NCBI GenBank assembly: GCA_963831645.1 | Contig: CAWHQZ010000012.1 | Coordinates: forward strand, 1 to 64,000 | Length of the DNA: 64,000 nt | Source: CAWHQZ01 sp963831645 | GTDB taxonomy: Bacteria; Pseudomonadota; Alphaproteobacteria; Rhizobiales; Aestuariivirgaceae | Direction: 5' to 3' | Shown: positions 18,834 through 28,331 of the stretch, piece by piece | How positions within the stretch are numbered: the first letter of the stretch is position 1 | Layout of the letters: each line of letters opens with the position of its first letter | Program-made: the position numbers and the translations under genes | Notes under the pieces: generated by a model | Database searches by the model: none | What the model saw: the letters and a program-made list of their open reading frames with translations, nothing else | What the model was told of the DNA's origin: nothing

Positions 18834-19469
18834 TCACAAGCTGCTCGGCATTACTTCGTCGGGGCTCGGCTGCGTTTCCTGAAAAATGGCAAGTCCTTCG
18901 AGCCGCCGTGCATATGCCGTGAGCTGCGGGTAAACCTGAGGGGAAAGTACCTCTGCCAGCCGCAGCCGGAGATAGCCCAGCATCGCTCCCGTGGCGATAT
19001 CGGCGTGGCTGAACTGGTCGCGCCACAGCCAGTCGCCCCTTGCCCGCGCTTCGAGGACGGACAGGGCGCCTCGCAGTTGCCCGCGGCAACGGTCGATCCA
19101 GTCGACATTCGCGGAGCTTCCAGGGTGCAGGAAGCGCTCGTAGACGACGGCTCCCGCCTTGTCGATGGCGCCCGTGGCATAGGCGACGAGCTGCAGGACT
19201 TCGCGCCGTCCTTCGCCGTGCCGCGGCACCAGGGCACGGTCTGCCCCGGCGTAGTCGTCGAGGTAGTCGATGATGGCCCCGCTGTCGATGAGCACGGCGC
19301 CGTCATCCAGTACCAGTGAGGGAATGCGAACGAGGGGATTGATCCCCGCCATCGTCCTGGCGTCCCCGAACACCGACATCGTATTGCGCTCGAAGGCCAT
19401 TCCGTACTGATGGAGCGTGATCGCGACCCTGCGCACGAAGGGCGAATCGTACTGTCCGACGAGGATCAT
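18834..19469 (-). CDS. Glutathione S-transferase family protein
   Basis: An intact 211-aa GST: MILVGQYDSPFVRRVAITLHQYGMAFER with the active-site Ser of YDSPFVRR, NPLVRIPSLVLDDGAVLIDSGAIIDYLDD with the cis-Pro and ESxAI-like motif, and a helical C-terminal domain including FSHADIATGAMLGYLRLRLAE. Its ATG overlaps the gltX stop (ATGA-like coupling), an unusual operon partner. It is convergent with the other GST gene, with a 20-bp gap. The two GSTs are not close paralogues. Confidence 0.85.
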   Translation of the reverse strand: MILVGQYDSPFVRRVAITLHQYGMAFERNTMSVFGDARTMAGINPLVRIPSLVLDDGAVLIDSGAIIDYLDDYAGADRALVPRHGEGRREVLQLVAYATGAIDKAGAVVYERFLHPGSSANVDWIDRCRGQLRGALSVLEARARGDWLWRDQFSHADIATGAMLGYLRLRLAEVLSPQVYPQLTAYARRLEGLAIFQETQPSPDEVMPSSL

Positions 19470-20803
19470 GCTGCCAGCCGCTCCAGTGCCCGGCGCCGTC
19501 CGATGAGCGGCAGCAATGCCTGAAGCTCGGGGCCGTGATCGCGGCCGGTGAGCGCCAGCCGGAGCGGCCTGAACAGCGCCTTGCCGCGGCGGTGGGTTTC
19601 CCGGTTCCTGAGCACCAGCGTCCACTGCGGCCACGTGCTCTCATCCCATGGCTCCGGCGGCAGCGCGTCGCGTGCCCGGAGGAGGAACTCGCGATCGTCA
19701 TCGGCAATCGCGGGCGTGATCGGACCCAGCACGATGCGCTGCCAGTCCTTCGCCTCCGCGAGCACGGTCAGGTTGCCGCGCACCGCATTCCACAGCGCCT
19801 CGCCGTCGCTGATCCCGATAGCGGCGAGCTCGTCTGCCACATCGGCATAGGCGAGGCCGTGCAAGAGCTTGCCGTTGAGCACCTTGAGGTCGGACTCGGC
19901 AAAGCGCGCCGGAGCGCGTGAAAGTTTGCCGAGAGCGAACCCTTCCACCAGGGTATCGATGCGGCTGTGCGGCGCCACGGGGTCGGAGGTGCCGATGAGC
20001 GCCGCATGACTGACGATGGTCATCGCCTCGATGCCTGCCTCGCGCAGGCCGGCGATCGACAGCGAGCCCAGCCGCTTCGACAGGCTTTGGCCATCGGCGC
20101 CGGTCAGCAGGCTGTGATGGGCAAACTGCGGCGCCACTGCCCCGAGCGCTTCGATGATTTCGATCTGCACCGCCGTGTTCACCACATGATCTTCGCCGCG
20201 GATGACGTGACTGACGGAGAATTCGATGTCGTCGACCACCGAGGTCAGGGTGTAGAGATGGCTGCCGTCCTCGCGCACCAGCACCGGATCGGACAGCGTC
20301 GCCGTGTCGATGTGCTGGCGGCCGCGAATCAGATCGTCCCAGACGATGTCGCGGTGCTCGAGCCGGAAGCGCCAGTGAGGCCTGCGTCCCTTCTGCTCGA
20401 GACCGGCCCGCTCCTCCAGCGTGAGCTTCAGCGCGGCGCGGTCGTAGACCGGCGGCTGGCCGCGCGCCAGCTGGCGCCTGCGCCTGCGCTCGAGCTCATC
20501 CGCCGTCTCGTAACATGCGTACAGCCGATGCAGCTCCTTGAGTTTCTCCGCCGCAGCCGCGTAGCGGTCGAATCGCTTCGACTGGTGTTCGACGCGATGG
20601 GGATGAATCCCGAGCCACTCCAGGTCTTCGGAGATCGCGTCCGCATATTCGACCCTGGAGCGCTCGCTGTCGGTGTCGTCGAAGCGGAGGATGAACTGGC
20701 CGCCGGTCTTCAGCGCGAAGAGCCAGTTGAGGAGGGCGGTACGCGCATTGCCGATGTGAATGCGGCCGGTCGGTGAAGGCGCAAAGCGGACGGTGGACCC
20801 CAC
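19466..20803 (-). CDS. gltX: Glutamate--tRNA ligase
   Basis: An intact class I synthetase of 445 aa. The HIGH motif is seen in TVRFAPSPTGRIHIGNARTALLNWLFA and the KMSKS loop as SLSKRLGSL. RFDDTDSERSRVEYADAISEDLEWLGI is characteristic of GluRS, and the anticodon-binding helices follow to the C-terminus. GTG at 20803 follows AAGGGAGAGGGGAA and starts directly before the conserved region. An in-frame ATG 17 codons upstream adds non-conserved sequence. Alphaproteobacteria usually carry two gltX paralogues; this is one. It lies 40 bp downstream of nadE. Confidence 0.9.
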   Translation of the reverse strand: MGSTVRFAPSPTGRIHIGNARTALLNWLFALKTGGQFILRFDDTDSERSRVEYADAISEDLEWLGIHPHRVEHQSKRFDRYAAAAEKLKELHRLYACYETADELERRRRRQLARGQPPVYDRAALKLTLEERAGLEQKGRRPHWRFRLEHRDIVWDDLIRGRQHIDTATLSDPVLVREDGSHLYTLTSVVDDIEFSVSHVIRGEDHVVNTAVQIEIIEALGAVAPQFAHHSLLTGADGQSLSKRLGSLSIAGLREAGIEAMTIVSHAALIGTSDPVAPHSRIDTLVEGFALGKLSRAPARFAESDLKVLNGKLLHGLAYADVADELAAIGISDGEALWNAVRGNLTVLAEAKDWQRIVLGPITPAIADDDREFLLRARDALPPEPWDESTWPQWTLVLRNRETHRRGKALFRPLRLALTGRDHGPELQALLPLIGRRRALERLAA

Positions 20804-20843
20804 TGTTCCCCTCTCCCTTGCGGACCGCAAGGGGGAGGGACAA

Positions 20844-22535
20844 TTACGAGCCATCGCGGAAGCCGTTGGTGATCGGATAGCGCCGGTCGCGGCCGAAGTT
20901 TCGCCGCGTGATCTTCACTCCGGGCGCTGCCTGCCGGCGCTTGTATTCGGCGGTGTAGAGCATCCGCTGCATCCGCGCGACGGTGTCCCTGTCGTGACCC
21001 GCCGCCACGACTTCGGCAACCGAACGCTCGCGCTCCACGAGTTGCTCGAGGATGTCGTCGAGCACCTCATAGGGGGGCAGCGTATCCTGGTCCTTCTGTC
21101 CGGGCTTCAGTTCCGCCGTCGGCGCCTTGGTCAGGATGCGGTCCGGAATGACGTGACCCTCGGGCCCGAGGCATCCCTTGGGGCGCGCCCGGTTGCGGAA
21201 GCGGGCGAGCCCATAGACTTCCGTCTTGTAGACGTCCTTGATCGGGTTGTAGCCGCCGTTCATGTCGCCGTAGAGCGTTGCATAGCCGACCGACATTTCC
21301 GATTTGTTGCCGGTGGTCAGCACCATCGACCCGAACTTGTTGGAAACGGCCATCAGGATCGAGCCGCGTGCCCGCGACTGGAGGTTTTCTTCGGTCGTTC
21401 CCGATTGCGTATCTTTGAAGAGGCTCCTGAGCGCGCCGAGAAATCCTTCGACCGGACCCGCGATCGGCACGGTATCGTATCGAACGCCCAGGGCTTTCGC
21501 GCAGGCCTCGGCGTCGGCCAGGCTTTCCGGGCTCGTGTAGCTGTACGGCAGCATGATGCAATGCACCGCGGCTGCGCCCAGGGCATCGGTGGCCATGGCG
21601 GCGACCACCGCCGAATCGATGCCTCCGGACAGGCCGAGCACCACGCCGGGAAACCGGTTCTTGCGCACATAGTCACGCAACCCCAATACGCAGGCGAGCC
21701 ACACCTGTTCTTCGTTCTCCGGCAGCTGCGCGGGTTTTTGCGGCTCGATCCGCCAGCCTTCGTTCGTGCGCCGCCACTCGGTGATTGCCAGGTCCTCTTC
21801 GAAGGACGGCATCTGGATCGCCAGTGACCGGTCGGCGTTGAGGGCGAACGAAGCTCCATCGAAGACGAGTTCGTCCTGGCCGCCCACCTGGTTGAGATAG
21901 GCCAGCGGCAGTCCGGTTTCGATGACCCGCGCGACCGCCAGATTCAATCGGACGTCGTCCTTGTCCTTCTCGAAGGGCGAGCCGTTGGGAACGAGCAGCA
22001 TTTCAGCGCCCGTCTCGGCGAGCGTCTCGCAGACCTCCTCAGTCCAGATGTCCTCGCAGATGGGCACGCCGATGCGTACGCCGCGAAAGCTGACCGGCCC
22101 CGGCGCCGGACCGGCTTTGAAGACCCGCTTTTCATCGAAGACCCCGTAGTTCGGCAGGTCATGCTTGTAGCGCAGGCTCTGGACACTCCCGCCATCGAGC
22201 AGCGCTGCCGAATTGTAGACCGCGCCGTCCTCGCGCCACGGTGAGCCCATGAGCACTCCCGGCCCGTTGTCGGCGGTATCGCGCGCCAGCGCCTGCACTG
22301 CCTCCATGCACGAGGCGATGAAGGCCGGCTTGAGCACGAGGTCCTCCGGAGGGTATCCGGCGATGAACAGCTCGGAGAAGACGATGAGGTCCGATCCTCG
22401 TTGCGCCGCCCGGGACCGCGCCGCGCGCGCCGCTTCGAGGTTCGCTTCGACCGCGCCGACCGTCGGATTGAGTTGCGCCAGGGCAATCTTAAGGGAGCTG
22501 CTCACGGGGGCGAGGTGTAGCGCCAATTGCTCCAT
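20844..22535 (-). CDS. nadE: Glutamine-dependent NAD(+) synthetase
   Basis: An intact 563-aa two-domain enzyme. The N-terminal nitrilase-type glutaminase has its triad visible: Glu in FSELFIAGYPPEDL, Lys in YKHDLPNYGVFDEKRVF, Cys in VPICEDIW. The C-terminal synthetase has the ATP pyrophosphatase P-loop GLSGGIDSAVVAAMA, TTGNKSEMSVGY and GDMNGGYNPIKDVYKTEVY. It converts nicotinate adenine dinucleotide to NAD using Gln and ATP. Its length and motifs are typical and the frame is uninterrupted across 1.7 kb, a useful contrast with the broken genes around it. Confidence 0.95.
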   Translation of the reverse strand: MEQLALHLAPVSSSLKIALAQLNPTVGAVEANLEAARAARSRAAQRGSDLIVFSELFIAGYPPEDLVLKPAFIASCMEAVQALARDTADNGPGVLMGSPWREDGAVYNSAALLDGGSVQSLRYKHDLPNYGVFDEKRVFKAGPAPGPVSFRGVRIGVPICEDIWTEEVCETLAETGAEMLLVPNGSPFEKDKDDVRLNLAVARVIETGLPLAYLNQVGGQDELVFDGASFALNADRSLAIQMPSFEEDLAITEWRRTNEGWRIEPQKPAQLPENEEQVWLACVLGLRDYVRKNRFPGVVLGLSGGIDSAVVAAMATDALGAAAVHCIMLPYSYTSPESLADAEACAKALGVRYDTVPIAGPVEGFLGALRSLFKDTQSGTTEENLQSRARGSILMAVSNKFGSMVLTTGNKSEMSVGYATLYGDMNGGYNPIKDVYKTEVYGLARFRNRARPKGCLGPEGHVIPDRILTKAPTAELKPGQKDQDTLPPYEVLDDILEQLVERERSVAEVVAAGHDRDTVARMQRMLYTAEYKRRQAAPGVKITRRNFGRDRRYPITNGFRDGS

Positions 22536-22623
22536 GCGGGCAACAAGGCCTGCATTTACCGGCAGAGCGGCATCACCCCCCGGGTCAGAAGGCCGACTTT
22601 ATGATGTGGGACAAAAAGCAACA

Positions 22624-22647
22624 TGACCCCAGCTTGCGCTGGGGTCA
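22624..22647. terminator. Strong hairpin between nadE and the small membrane gene
   Basis: TGACCCCAGC-TTGC-GCTGGGGTCA is a perfect 10-bp stem with a 4-nt loop, lying after the stop of the 100-aa membrane protein (minus strand). No T-run follows, so it may equally be a REP-type palindrome. Confidence 0.45.
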
Positions 22648-22678
22648 CGAAGGTCTGCGATATCCGGTATGAGCGGTT

Positions 22679-22981
22679 CTAGGCTGCCATCTGCTTGCGG
22701 ATGGCTCCGACCAGCGCAGTCAGGATGGCTCCGCCGATGCCGCCGCCCACGATGCTCTGGACGATGGCGCCGATGTCCATGCTGCTGGCGGCTGTCGCGG
22801 CGGCTTCCGCTACCGGTGCGCCGGTCATCATGTTGAGCAAAAAGCCACCGATAGCCCCGCCGATCGCGCCGACGATGGAGTTGCTCGTGGTACCCATCGA
22901 AAAGTGCTTGAGCGCGCTGCCGGTGGCGTTGCCGCCGAGCGCCCCCGCGATGAGCTGAATGATGAGCGAGATGATGTCCAT
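22679..22981 (-). CDS. Small glycine-zipper membrane protein, unknown function
   Basis: A 100-aa hydrophobic protein starting MDIISLIIQLIAGALGGNATGSALKHFS after a GGAGAGGGG ribosome-binding site. Three Gly-rich membrane segments are visible (SIVGAIGGAIGGFLLNMMTG, IGAIVQSIVGGGIGGAILTALVGAI). The glycine-zipper pattern suggests a homo-oligomeric membrane protein. A GAATCAC-GGAA-GTGATTC hairpin (23002-23019) lies in its 5' leader just before the Shine-Dalgarno. I do not recognise a characterised family. Confidence 0.7.
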   Translation of the reverse strand: MDIISLIIQLIAGALGGNATGSALKHFSMGTTSNSIVGAIGGAIGGFLLNMMTGAPVAEAAATAASSMDIGAIVQSIVGGGIGGAILTALVGAIRKQMAA

Positions 22982-23108
22982 GTTTTGTCCCCTCTCCAAA
23001 GGAATCACGGAAGTGATTCGCTTGGCTGGGTATTTTACCGCACTGGAGGCTATTGCGCAAAAGTGCAAACGCTCCGGCGACGGGAATGTGATTCAAGTAT
23101 TTGATCTT

Positions 23109-24125
23109 TCAGAGGAAAATGCGCCTCATGACGACCTGCTCGATGGCCCCGAAGATGGATCGACCGTCCCGGTCCTTCATTTCAATCCGCACGCTGTCGC
23201 CGAAGCGAAGATAGGGAGTCACGGGGCTTCCGTGCCGGATGGTCTCGATCATGCGAATTTCCGCGATGCAGGAGTAGCCCGCACCGCCTTCGGCGATCGG
23301 TTGGCCTGGATCGCCCGAGGGATTCCGGTTCGATACGGTGCCCGATCCGACGATCGACCCGGATCCCAGCTTCCGGGTCAGGGCCGCGTGGGCAATGATG
23401 GCGGGAAAGTCGAACGTCATGTCCAGGCCCGCGTCGGCACGGCCGAACGGATGACCGTTGATCGCTACGAGAAGCGGCAGCTTCAGCCTGCTTCCGTCCC
23501 AGGCCTCGCCCAGTTCCTCCGGCGTGACCGCCACGGGTGAAAATGCCGAGGACGGTTTTGACTGAAAGAAGCCGAACCCCTTGGCCAGCTCCCCCGGGAT
23601 CAGGTTGCGCAGCGAAACGTCGTTGACCAGCATGACGAGGCGGATGGCGGCGGCGGCGCGTTCGCGCGTTGCGCCGGCCGGAACATCGTCGGTGATCACC
23701 GCGACCTCGGCCTCGAAGTCGATGCCCCAGGCTTCATCGGCCATCTCGATGGGATCGCGCGGCCCCAGAAGCGTGTCCGAGCCTCCCTGGTAGAGAAGCG
23801 GATCGGTCCAGAAGCTTTCCGGCAGCGCCGCGCCGCGGGCCCTGCGCACCAGTTGCACATGGTTCACGTAAGCGGAGCCGTCCGCCCACTGATAGGCGCG
23901 CGGCAATGGTGCTGCGCAGTCGTGTTCATCGAAACGAAATCCGGATCGCGGCTCCGCTTCGAGCTTGGCCGCGAGATCGGCGAGCCCGCAGCGCATGTTC
24001 CGCCAATCATCGAGCGCCCCCTGCAGCGTGCGCGCGACTTCCGCTGCATCGATGGCCCGCGTCAGGTCGCGCGAGACGACCACCAGCCTGCCGTCGCGGC
24101 CGCCCTTGAGCGAAGCGAGCTTCAC
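23109..24125 (-). CDS. fah: Fumarylacetoacetase
   Basis: An intact 338-aa FAA-hydrolase: [67 protein letters not shown], then the metal-binding core [17 protein letters not shown] with the acidic ligands, [25 protein letters not shown] and [22 protein letters not shown]. It hydrolyses fumarylacetoacetate to fumarate and acetoacetate, the last step of homogentisate degradation. The GTG start overlaps the hmgA stop (GTGA), so the two are translationally coupled. Confidence 0.9.
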   Translation of the reverse strand: MKLASLKGGRDGRLVVVSRDLTRAIDAAEVARTLQGALDDWRNMRCGLADLAAKLEAEPRSGFRFDEHDCAAPLPRAYQWADGSAYVNHVQLVRRARGAALPESFWTDPLLYQGGSDTLLGPRDPIEMADEAWGIDFEAEVAVITDDVPAGATRERAAAAIRLVMLVNDVSLRNLIPGELAKGFGFFQSKPSSAFSPVAVTPEELGEAWDGSRLKLPLLVAINGHPFGRADAGLDMTFDFPAIIAHAALTRKLGSGSIVGSGTVSNRNPSGDPGQPIAEGGAGYSCIAEIRMIETIRHGSPVTPYLRFGDSVRIEMKDRDGRSIFGAIEQVVMRRIFL

Positions 24126-25433
24126 GGCCTGCCGCTGAAGCGTTTCTCCAGCCCGTCCCAGCAGCCGATGTAGTCGGGCTGCAGGGTATCGAGAGTTGCG
24201 GCGTAGCGGGTGAGATGCTGCGGAAACCGGGTCTCGAACATGAAAGCCAGGGTGTTGGAGAGGCGCTGCGGCTTCAGCTCCACCGTGCTTGCCTTCTCGA
24301 ACACGCTGCTGTCGGGGCCGTGCGGCAGCATGCAGTTGTGCAGCGACATGCCGCCCGGCACGAAGCCGTCCGGCTTGGCATCGTACTGACCATGGATCAG
24401 GCCCATGAACTCCGACATGATGTTCATGTGGTACCACGGCGGACGGAAGGAGTGTTCCGCCACCGACCAGCGCTCCGGGAAGATGACGAAATCGACGTTT
24501 GCCGTTCCCTCTTCGCCGGAAGGAGCGGTCATCACGGTGAAGATCGACGGATCGGGATGGTCGAACAGGATCGCGCCGACCGGCGAAAAGCAGCTGAGAT
24601 CGTATTTGTACGGCGCATAGTTTCCATGCCAGCCGACGACGTCGAGCGGCGAATGGCCGATCTCGGTGCGGAAGAACCCGCCGCACCATTTCACCGTCAG
24701 ACGGCACGGCTGGTCCTTGTCCTCGAAAGCCGCCACCGGCGTCTTGAAATCGCGCGGATTGGCCAGGCAGTTGGCGCCGATCGGACCGCGATCGGGCAGC
24801 GTGAACTTGGCGCCGTGATTCTCGCACAGGTAGCCGCGCGCCGGGCCGTCGGACAATTCGACCTTGAACTTCATGCCGCGCGGTATGACGCAGATTTCGC
24901 CGGGGGCCGTTTCGATCTTCCCGAGTTCGGTGAAGAACCGCAGGCGTCCCTCCTGTGGCACGATGAGCAGCTCCCCATCGGCATCGTAGAAGTAGTCGTC
25001 TTGCATGGAACTCGTTGACGAAGTAGATCCCGGCCGACATGCCGGTCTGGGTGTTGACGTCGCCGGCGGTCGTCATCGTCCGGACGCCGGCGAGAAAGTT
25101 CGTCGCCTCGTTGGGCATCGCCGGCGGGCCCCAGCGCAGCTGCCCGATCGGCAGGGCATGGTCGTCGAGGCACGGGGCGGTCTTCCAGTACGGCAGCTGC
25201 GTGGCGGCGAAGCGGCCGCTGTGGCGAACCGAGGGCCGCATGCGATAGAGCCACGAGCGCTCGTTGATGCCGCGCGGTGCGGTGAACGGTGAGCCAGACA
25301 GTTGCTCCGCATAGAGACCATAGGCGATGCGCTGCGGTGAATTCTGACCGCGCGGCAGCACGCCCGGGAGCGCTTCGGTCTCGAAATCGTTGCCGAAGCC
25401 CGGCATGTAGCCCGCTACGATTGCGCTCTCCAC
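24122..25433 (-). CDS. hmgA: Homogentisate 1,2-dioxygenase (one frame break)
   Basis: N-terminus [47 protein letters not shown] is diagnostic. At about 25000 the frame changes and the protein continues [26 protein letters not shown] to the iron-binding region [18 protein letters not shown] (His, Glu) and [14 protein letters not shown] (His). Joined length is about 437 aa, as expected. It opens the homogentisate ring to maleylacetoacetate. It starts at GTG 25433, divergent from maiA with a 59-bp shared promoter region. Confidence 0.9.
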
Positions 25434-25492
25434 CGGCTCACCCTATTGGTGATTGAAGGGGCTCGATCATACCATCGCTGCGAGCGAGGCCA

Positions 25493-26131
25493 ATGAAACT
25501 CTACGGCTACTTCCGCTCTTCCGCCGCCTACCGGGTGCGCATCGCCCTCAATCTCAAGGGCCTGGAAGTCGAACATGTGGGCGTTCATCTCACCCGTGAC
25601 GGCGGCCAACAGCACGACGCCGGGTATCGCGCCCGCAATCCTCAGGGTCTTATCCCGGCTCTGGAGCTCGATGACAGAACGATATTGACCCAGTCGCTGG
25701 CGATCATCGAGTATCTGGACGCTGTCAGGTCCGAGCCCCGCTTGATCCCGGAGCAACCGCTCGCCGCCGCCCGGGTGCGTGCCGTCGCCCTCGCGATCGC
25801 CTGCGATATCCACCCGCTCAACAACTTGCGCGTGCGCGACTATTTGACGGGACCCCTCGGGCGATCCGCGGAGGAGGTGAATGCCTGGTACCGCCACTGG
25901 ATCCTCAAAGGCGGTCTCGAGGCGGTGGAGGGCCTGATTGATGGCGGGCGGTTCTGCTTTGGCGACCGGCCGACGCTGGCCGACATCTGCCTGATCCCGC
26001 AGGTGTTCAACGCCCGTCGCTACCAGGTCTCCCTCGACCATCTGCCGAAGATCCTGAAGGTCGATGGGAACTGTTCGGGCATCGAAGCGTTCCGACTGGC
26101 TCATCCCTCGCTCCAGCCCGACGCGGAGTAG
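25493..26131 (+). CDS. maiA: Maleylacetoacetate isomerase (zeta-class GST)
   Basis: An intact 212-aa zeta GST with the active-site motif SSAAYRVRIALNLKGLE (usual SSxSxRVRIALxLK), NPQGLIPALELDD, SLAIIEYLD, CDIHPLNNLRVRDYL and FGDRPTLADICLIPQVFNARRY. It isomerises maleylacetoacetate to fumarylacetoacetate using glutathione. It is divergent from hmgA-fah and completes the lower pathway. Confidence 0.93.
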   Translation: MKLYGYFRSSAAYRVRIALNLKGLEVEHVGVHLTRDGGQQHDAGYRARNPQGLIPALELDDRTILTQSLAIIEYLDAVRSEPRLIPEQPLAAARVRAVALAIACDIHPLNNLRVRDYLTGPLGRSAEEVNAWYRHWILKGGLEAVEGLIDGGRFCFGDRPTLADICLIPQVFNARRYQVSLDHLPKILKVDGNCSGIEAFRLAHPSLQPDAE

Positions 26132-26171
26132 CGTGCCCTCCCCACATCCGGCATGTACCACCGCATGCGTC

Positions 26172-26191
26172 ATACCAGCGAAAGCTGGTAT
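26172..26191. repeat. REP-like hairpin after maiA
   Basis: ATACCAGC-GAAA-GCTGGTAT, preceded by GTC and followed by CCAGCTT, is a sequence variant of the same GTCATnCC(..)CCAG palindrome found at 17126 and 57385. It could also act as a bidirectional terminator between maiA and the convergent eutB-like gene. Confidence 0.55.
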
Positions 26192-26307
26192 CCAGCTTGC
26201 GGCGTCTCCATACGCTGAAACGCTCCGAGCTGGATTGCGGCGTGCGCCGCAATGACGAAGAAAGGAAAGGTGTCCACTGAGTACCCGATGATAATCGACG
26301 CGGCGAT

Positions 26308-27246
26308 TCAGACCGTTCCCTCAGCACCGGCGCCGCAGATCAAGGCACAGACGTGGGTTGCGCCTGCCAGGCGCACGCCCTGGCGCAGGGCGGCCACCGA
26401 CGCGGCGCCCGAAAGATCGGCCGCGATACCCATTTCGAACCACAACCACCGGGCTGCCTCGGCCATCGCGTCGTCACTCACCAGGACGATGTCGTCCACG
26501 TTGCGTCGCACGATGTCGAAGATCCGCTCGTCCGTGCGCCGGCAGGACATCGTCGGCACGCGCGACGTCACCTCGTTCAGCGTCACCACGTGGCCTGCAT
26601 CGAGGCTTGCCTTGAGGGTGGGCGAGCCGACCGGCTCGACGCCGATGATCCGTACCCCGGACCGACGCGCCCGGAGAGCCGTTGCCAGGCCGGATATGAG
26701 TCCGCCGCCGCCGATCGCCACGATGATCGCGTCCATGTCCGGCAGGTCGTCGAGGATCTCGAGCCCGAGCGTGCCCTGGCCGGCCACGACGAGCGCGTCG
26801 GCGAACGGGTGGAAGTAGATCGCGCCCGTGCGCGCCGCGTGGTCGCGGGCTGCGGCGTCCGACTCGATCCATTCATCGCCTCCTGCCGCGACCGTCGCCC
26901 TCCAGGCCTGCATCTTGGCGACCTTTGCCGGCGAGACGCCGGAGGGAACGAAAATCGTCGCAGGCACACCGGCGGCGAAAGCCGTGCGCGCAACCGCCAG
27001 CCCGTGATTGCCGCCCGAAGCGGTCACGATGCCACGGGCGATGTCCTCTCCGGAGGCGCCGAGCAGGCGGTTCATGGCGCCGCGCGCCTTGAAGGAGCCC
27101 GTGACCTGCAGGCATTCCAGCTTGAGCGTTACGCGGGGTTCTTCAGATAGCGGCGAGTGAAGCAGAACGAGAGGAGCTACCGGCGTGCGCCTGACCCGGT
27201 CGGCAATCCGGGCACGCGCCGCATCGACGTCGCTGACCTCGATCAT
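26308..27246 (-). CDS. Threonine/serine dehydratase family PLP enzyme (EutB-like)
   Basis: An intact 312-aa fold-type II PLP enzyme. VTGSFKARGAMNRLL carries the Schiff-base Lys, TASGGNHGLAVARTA the substrate loop, and IVAIGGGGLISGLATALR the phosphate-binding glycine loop. The length matches catabolic threonine dehydratases and EutB, a hydroxyectoine-utilisation dehydratase in ectoine-degrading alphaproteobacteria. It overlaps the doeB-like gene by ATGA. That coupling favours a EutB-like role, but serine/threonine deamination is an equal alternative on sequence alone. Confidence 0.8.
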   Translation of the reverse strand: MIEVSDVDAARARIADRVRRTPVAPLVLLHSPLSEEPRVTLKLECLQVTGSFKARGAMNRLLGASGEDIARGIVTASGGNHGLAVARTAFAAGVPATIFVPSGVSPAKVAKMQAWRATVAAGGDEWIESDAAARDHAARTGAIYFHPFADALVVAGQGTLGLEILDDLPDMDAIIVAIGGGGLISGLATALRARRSGVRIIGVEPVGSPTLKASLDAGHVVTLNEVTSRVPTMSCRRTDERIFDIVRRNVDDIVLVSDDAMAEAARWLWFEMGIAADLSGAASVAALRQGVRLAGATHVCALICGAGAEGTV

Positions 27247-28271
27247 GCGGGCTCGCCCCGGCAGGGCGCCGCCACGACCAGGCAGCAGTTGCCCGGCCGC
27301 ACCCGGCCCGGCTGGCGCCGGCCATAGAGTATCCCATCGGATTCGTAGCGCAGGATGTCGGGCGCGCGTGCCGGGTCCCAGGTGCAGTGGATGCGGCCGG
27401 CGACTTCGCCGGCATGCACCTCGCGGCCGTTGGGATGGAATGGCTCGAAAATCCCGTCTGCCGTTGCGTAGACAAAGGCACGGGTGCCGGGAAGCTCGAA
27501 CAGGGGGGCATCGTCGCGGACGGCTGCCGGCTCGCTCGCCGGCAAAACTCCGAGATGGGCCAGGACGTTGCGCACACCGCGCCGGCAGATGGCGAGCACT
27601 TCGGGCCTGACCGTGCCGCCGCCGCCCATCTCGGTTCCCACCGTGGTGAGGCCGGCGCGGCATGCGGCAGCGGTCGCGGTGCGGGGATCACCGAGATTGC
27701 TAACGACCACGGCTAGAGGTGCGTCGAAGGCCCGAACTGCCGCGACGTTGCGTCGACGCACTGCCGGATCATCCGTCGGCTCGATTATGGCGCTCGGCAG
27801 GATATCGAGCGACGAGCCGCCCGAGTGAAGATCGAGAAAAGCCTCGCCGCGCGGCAATATCTCGTGGGCGACGAAATGGGATATTTGCTGAGTGATTGTG
27901 CCGAGCGGATTGCCGGGGAAGGCACGGTTGAAGTTGAGGCCGTCGACCGGCGAGGTTCGCTGGCCGGCGATCACGGCGTGGACATTGACGGCAGGCATCA
28001 GGATCAGGCGGCCTTGAATCTCACCCGGGTCGAGCTCCCGGATGATCTCACATATGGTGATCGGCCCCTCGTACTCGTCGCCGTGGTTGCCTCCTTCGAG
28101 GATCACCGTCGGACCGGTCCCGTTGCTGATCACCGCGATCGGCAGGCGCGTAACCCCCCAGGCGTCGTCGTGCGGCGAGTGGGGGATCATCACGAAACCG
28201 ATCTGCTTGCCGGACTTGTCGAAATCGATGGTGGTGAACGCCGGGCTGCGCTGGGTCGTCGGGCTGTCCAT
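27243..28271 (-). CDS. doeB: DoeB-like N-alpha-acetyl-L-2,4-diaminobutyrate deacetylase (AstE/AspA family)
   Basis: An intact 342-aa Zn-carboxypeptidase-fold deacylase. TIDFDKSGKQIGFVMIPHSPHDDAWGVTRLPIAVISNGTGPT matches the DoeB subfamily opening. Zn ligands are seen in GGNHGDEYEGPI (His, Glu) and AFLDLHSGGSSLD (His), and the catalytic Glu region in GTEMGGGGTVRPE. DoeB removes acetyl from N-alpha-acetyldiaminobutyrate during ectoine breakdown. No ectoine hydrolase (doeA) or ectoine uptake genes are in the window, so the pathway assignment is inference from subfamily resemblance and the EutB-like neighbour. Confidence 0.78.
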   Translation of the reverse strand: MDSPTTQRSPAFTTIDFDKSGKQIGFVMIPHSPHDDAWGVTRLPIAVISNGTGPTVILEGGNHGDEYEGPITICEIIRELDPGEIQGRLILMPAVNVHAVIAGQRTSPVDGLNFNRAFPGNPLGTITQQISHFVAHEILPRGEAFLDLHSGGSSLDILPSAIIEPTDDPAVRRRNVAAVRAFDAPLAVVVSNLGDPRTATAAACRAGLTTVGTEMGGGGTVRPEVLAICRRGVRNVLAHLGVLPASEPAAVRDDAPLFELPGTRAFVYATADGIFEPFHPNGREVHAGEVAGRIHCTWDPARAPDILRYESDGILYGRRQPGRVRPGNCCLVVAAPCRGEPA

Positions 28272-28331
28272 GACGTGATCTCCAGGGAGAAGGCAGGATT
28301 TGCCGGTGCGCCGTCGCCCGATGGTCTCGGC

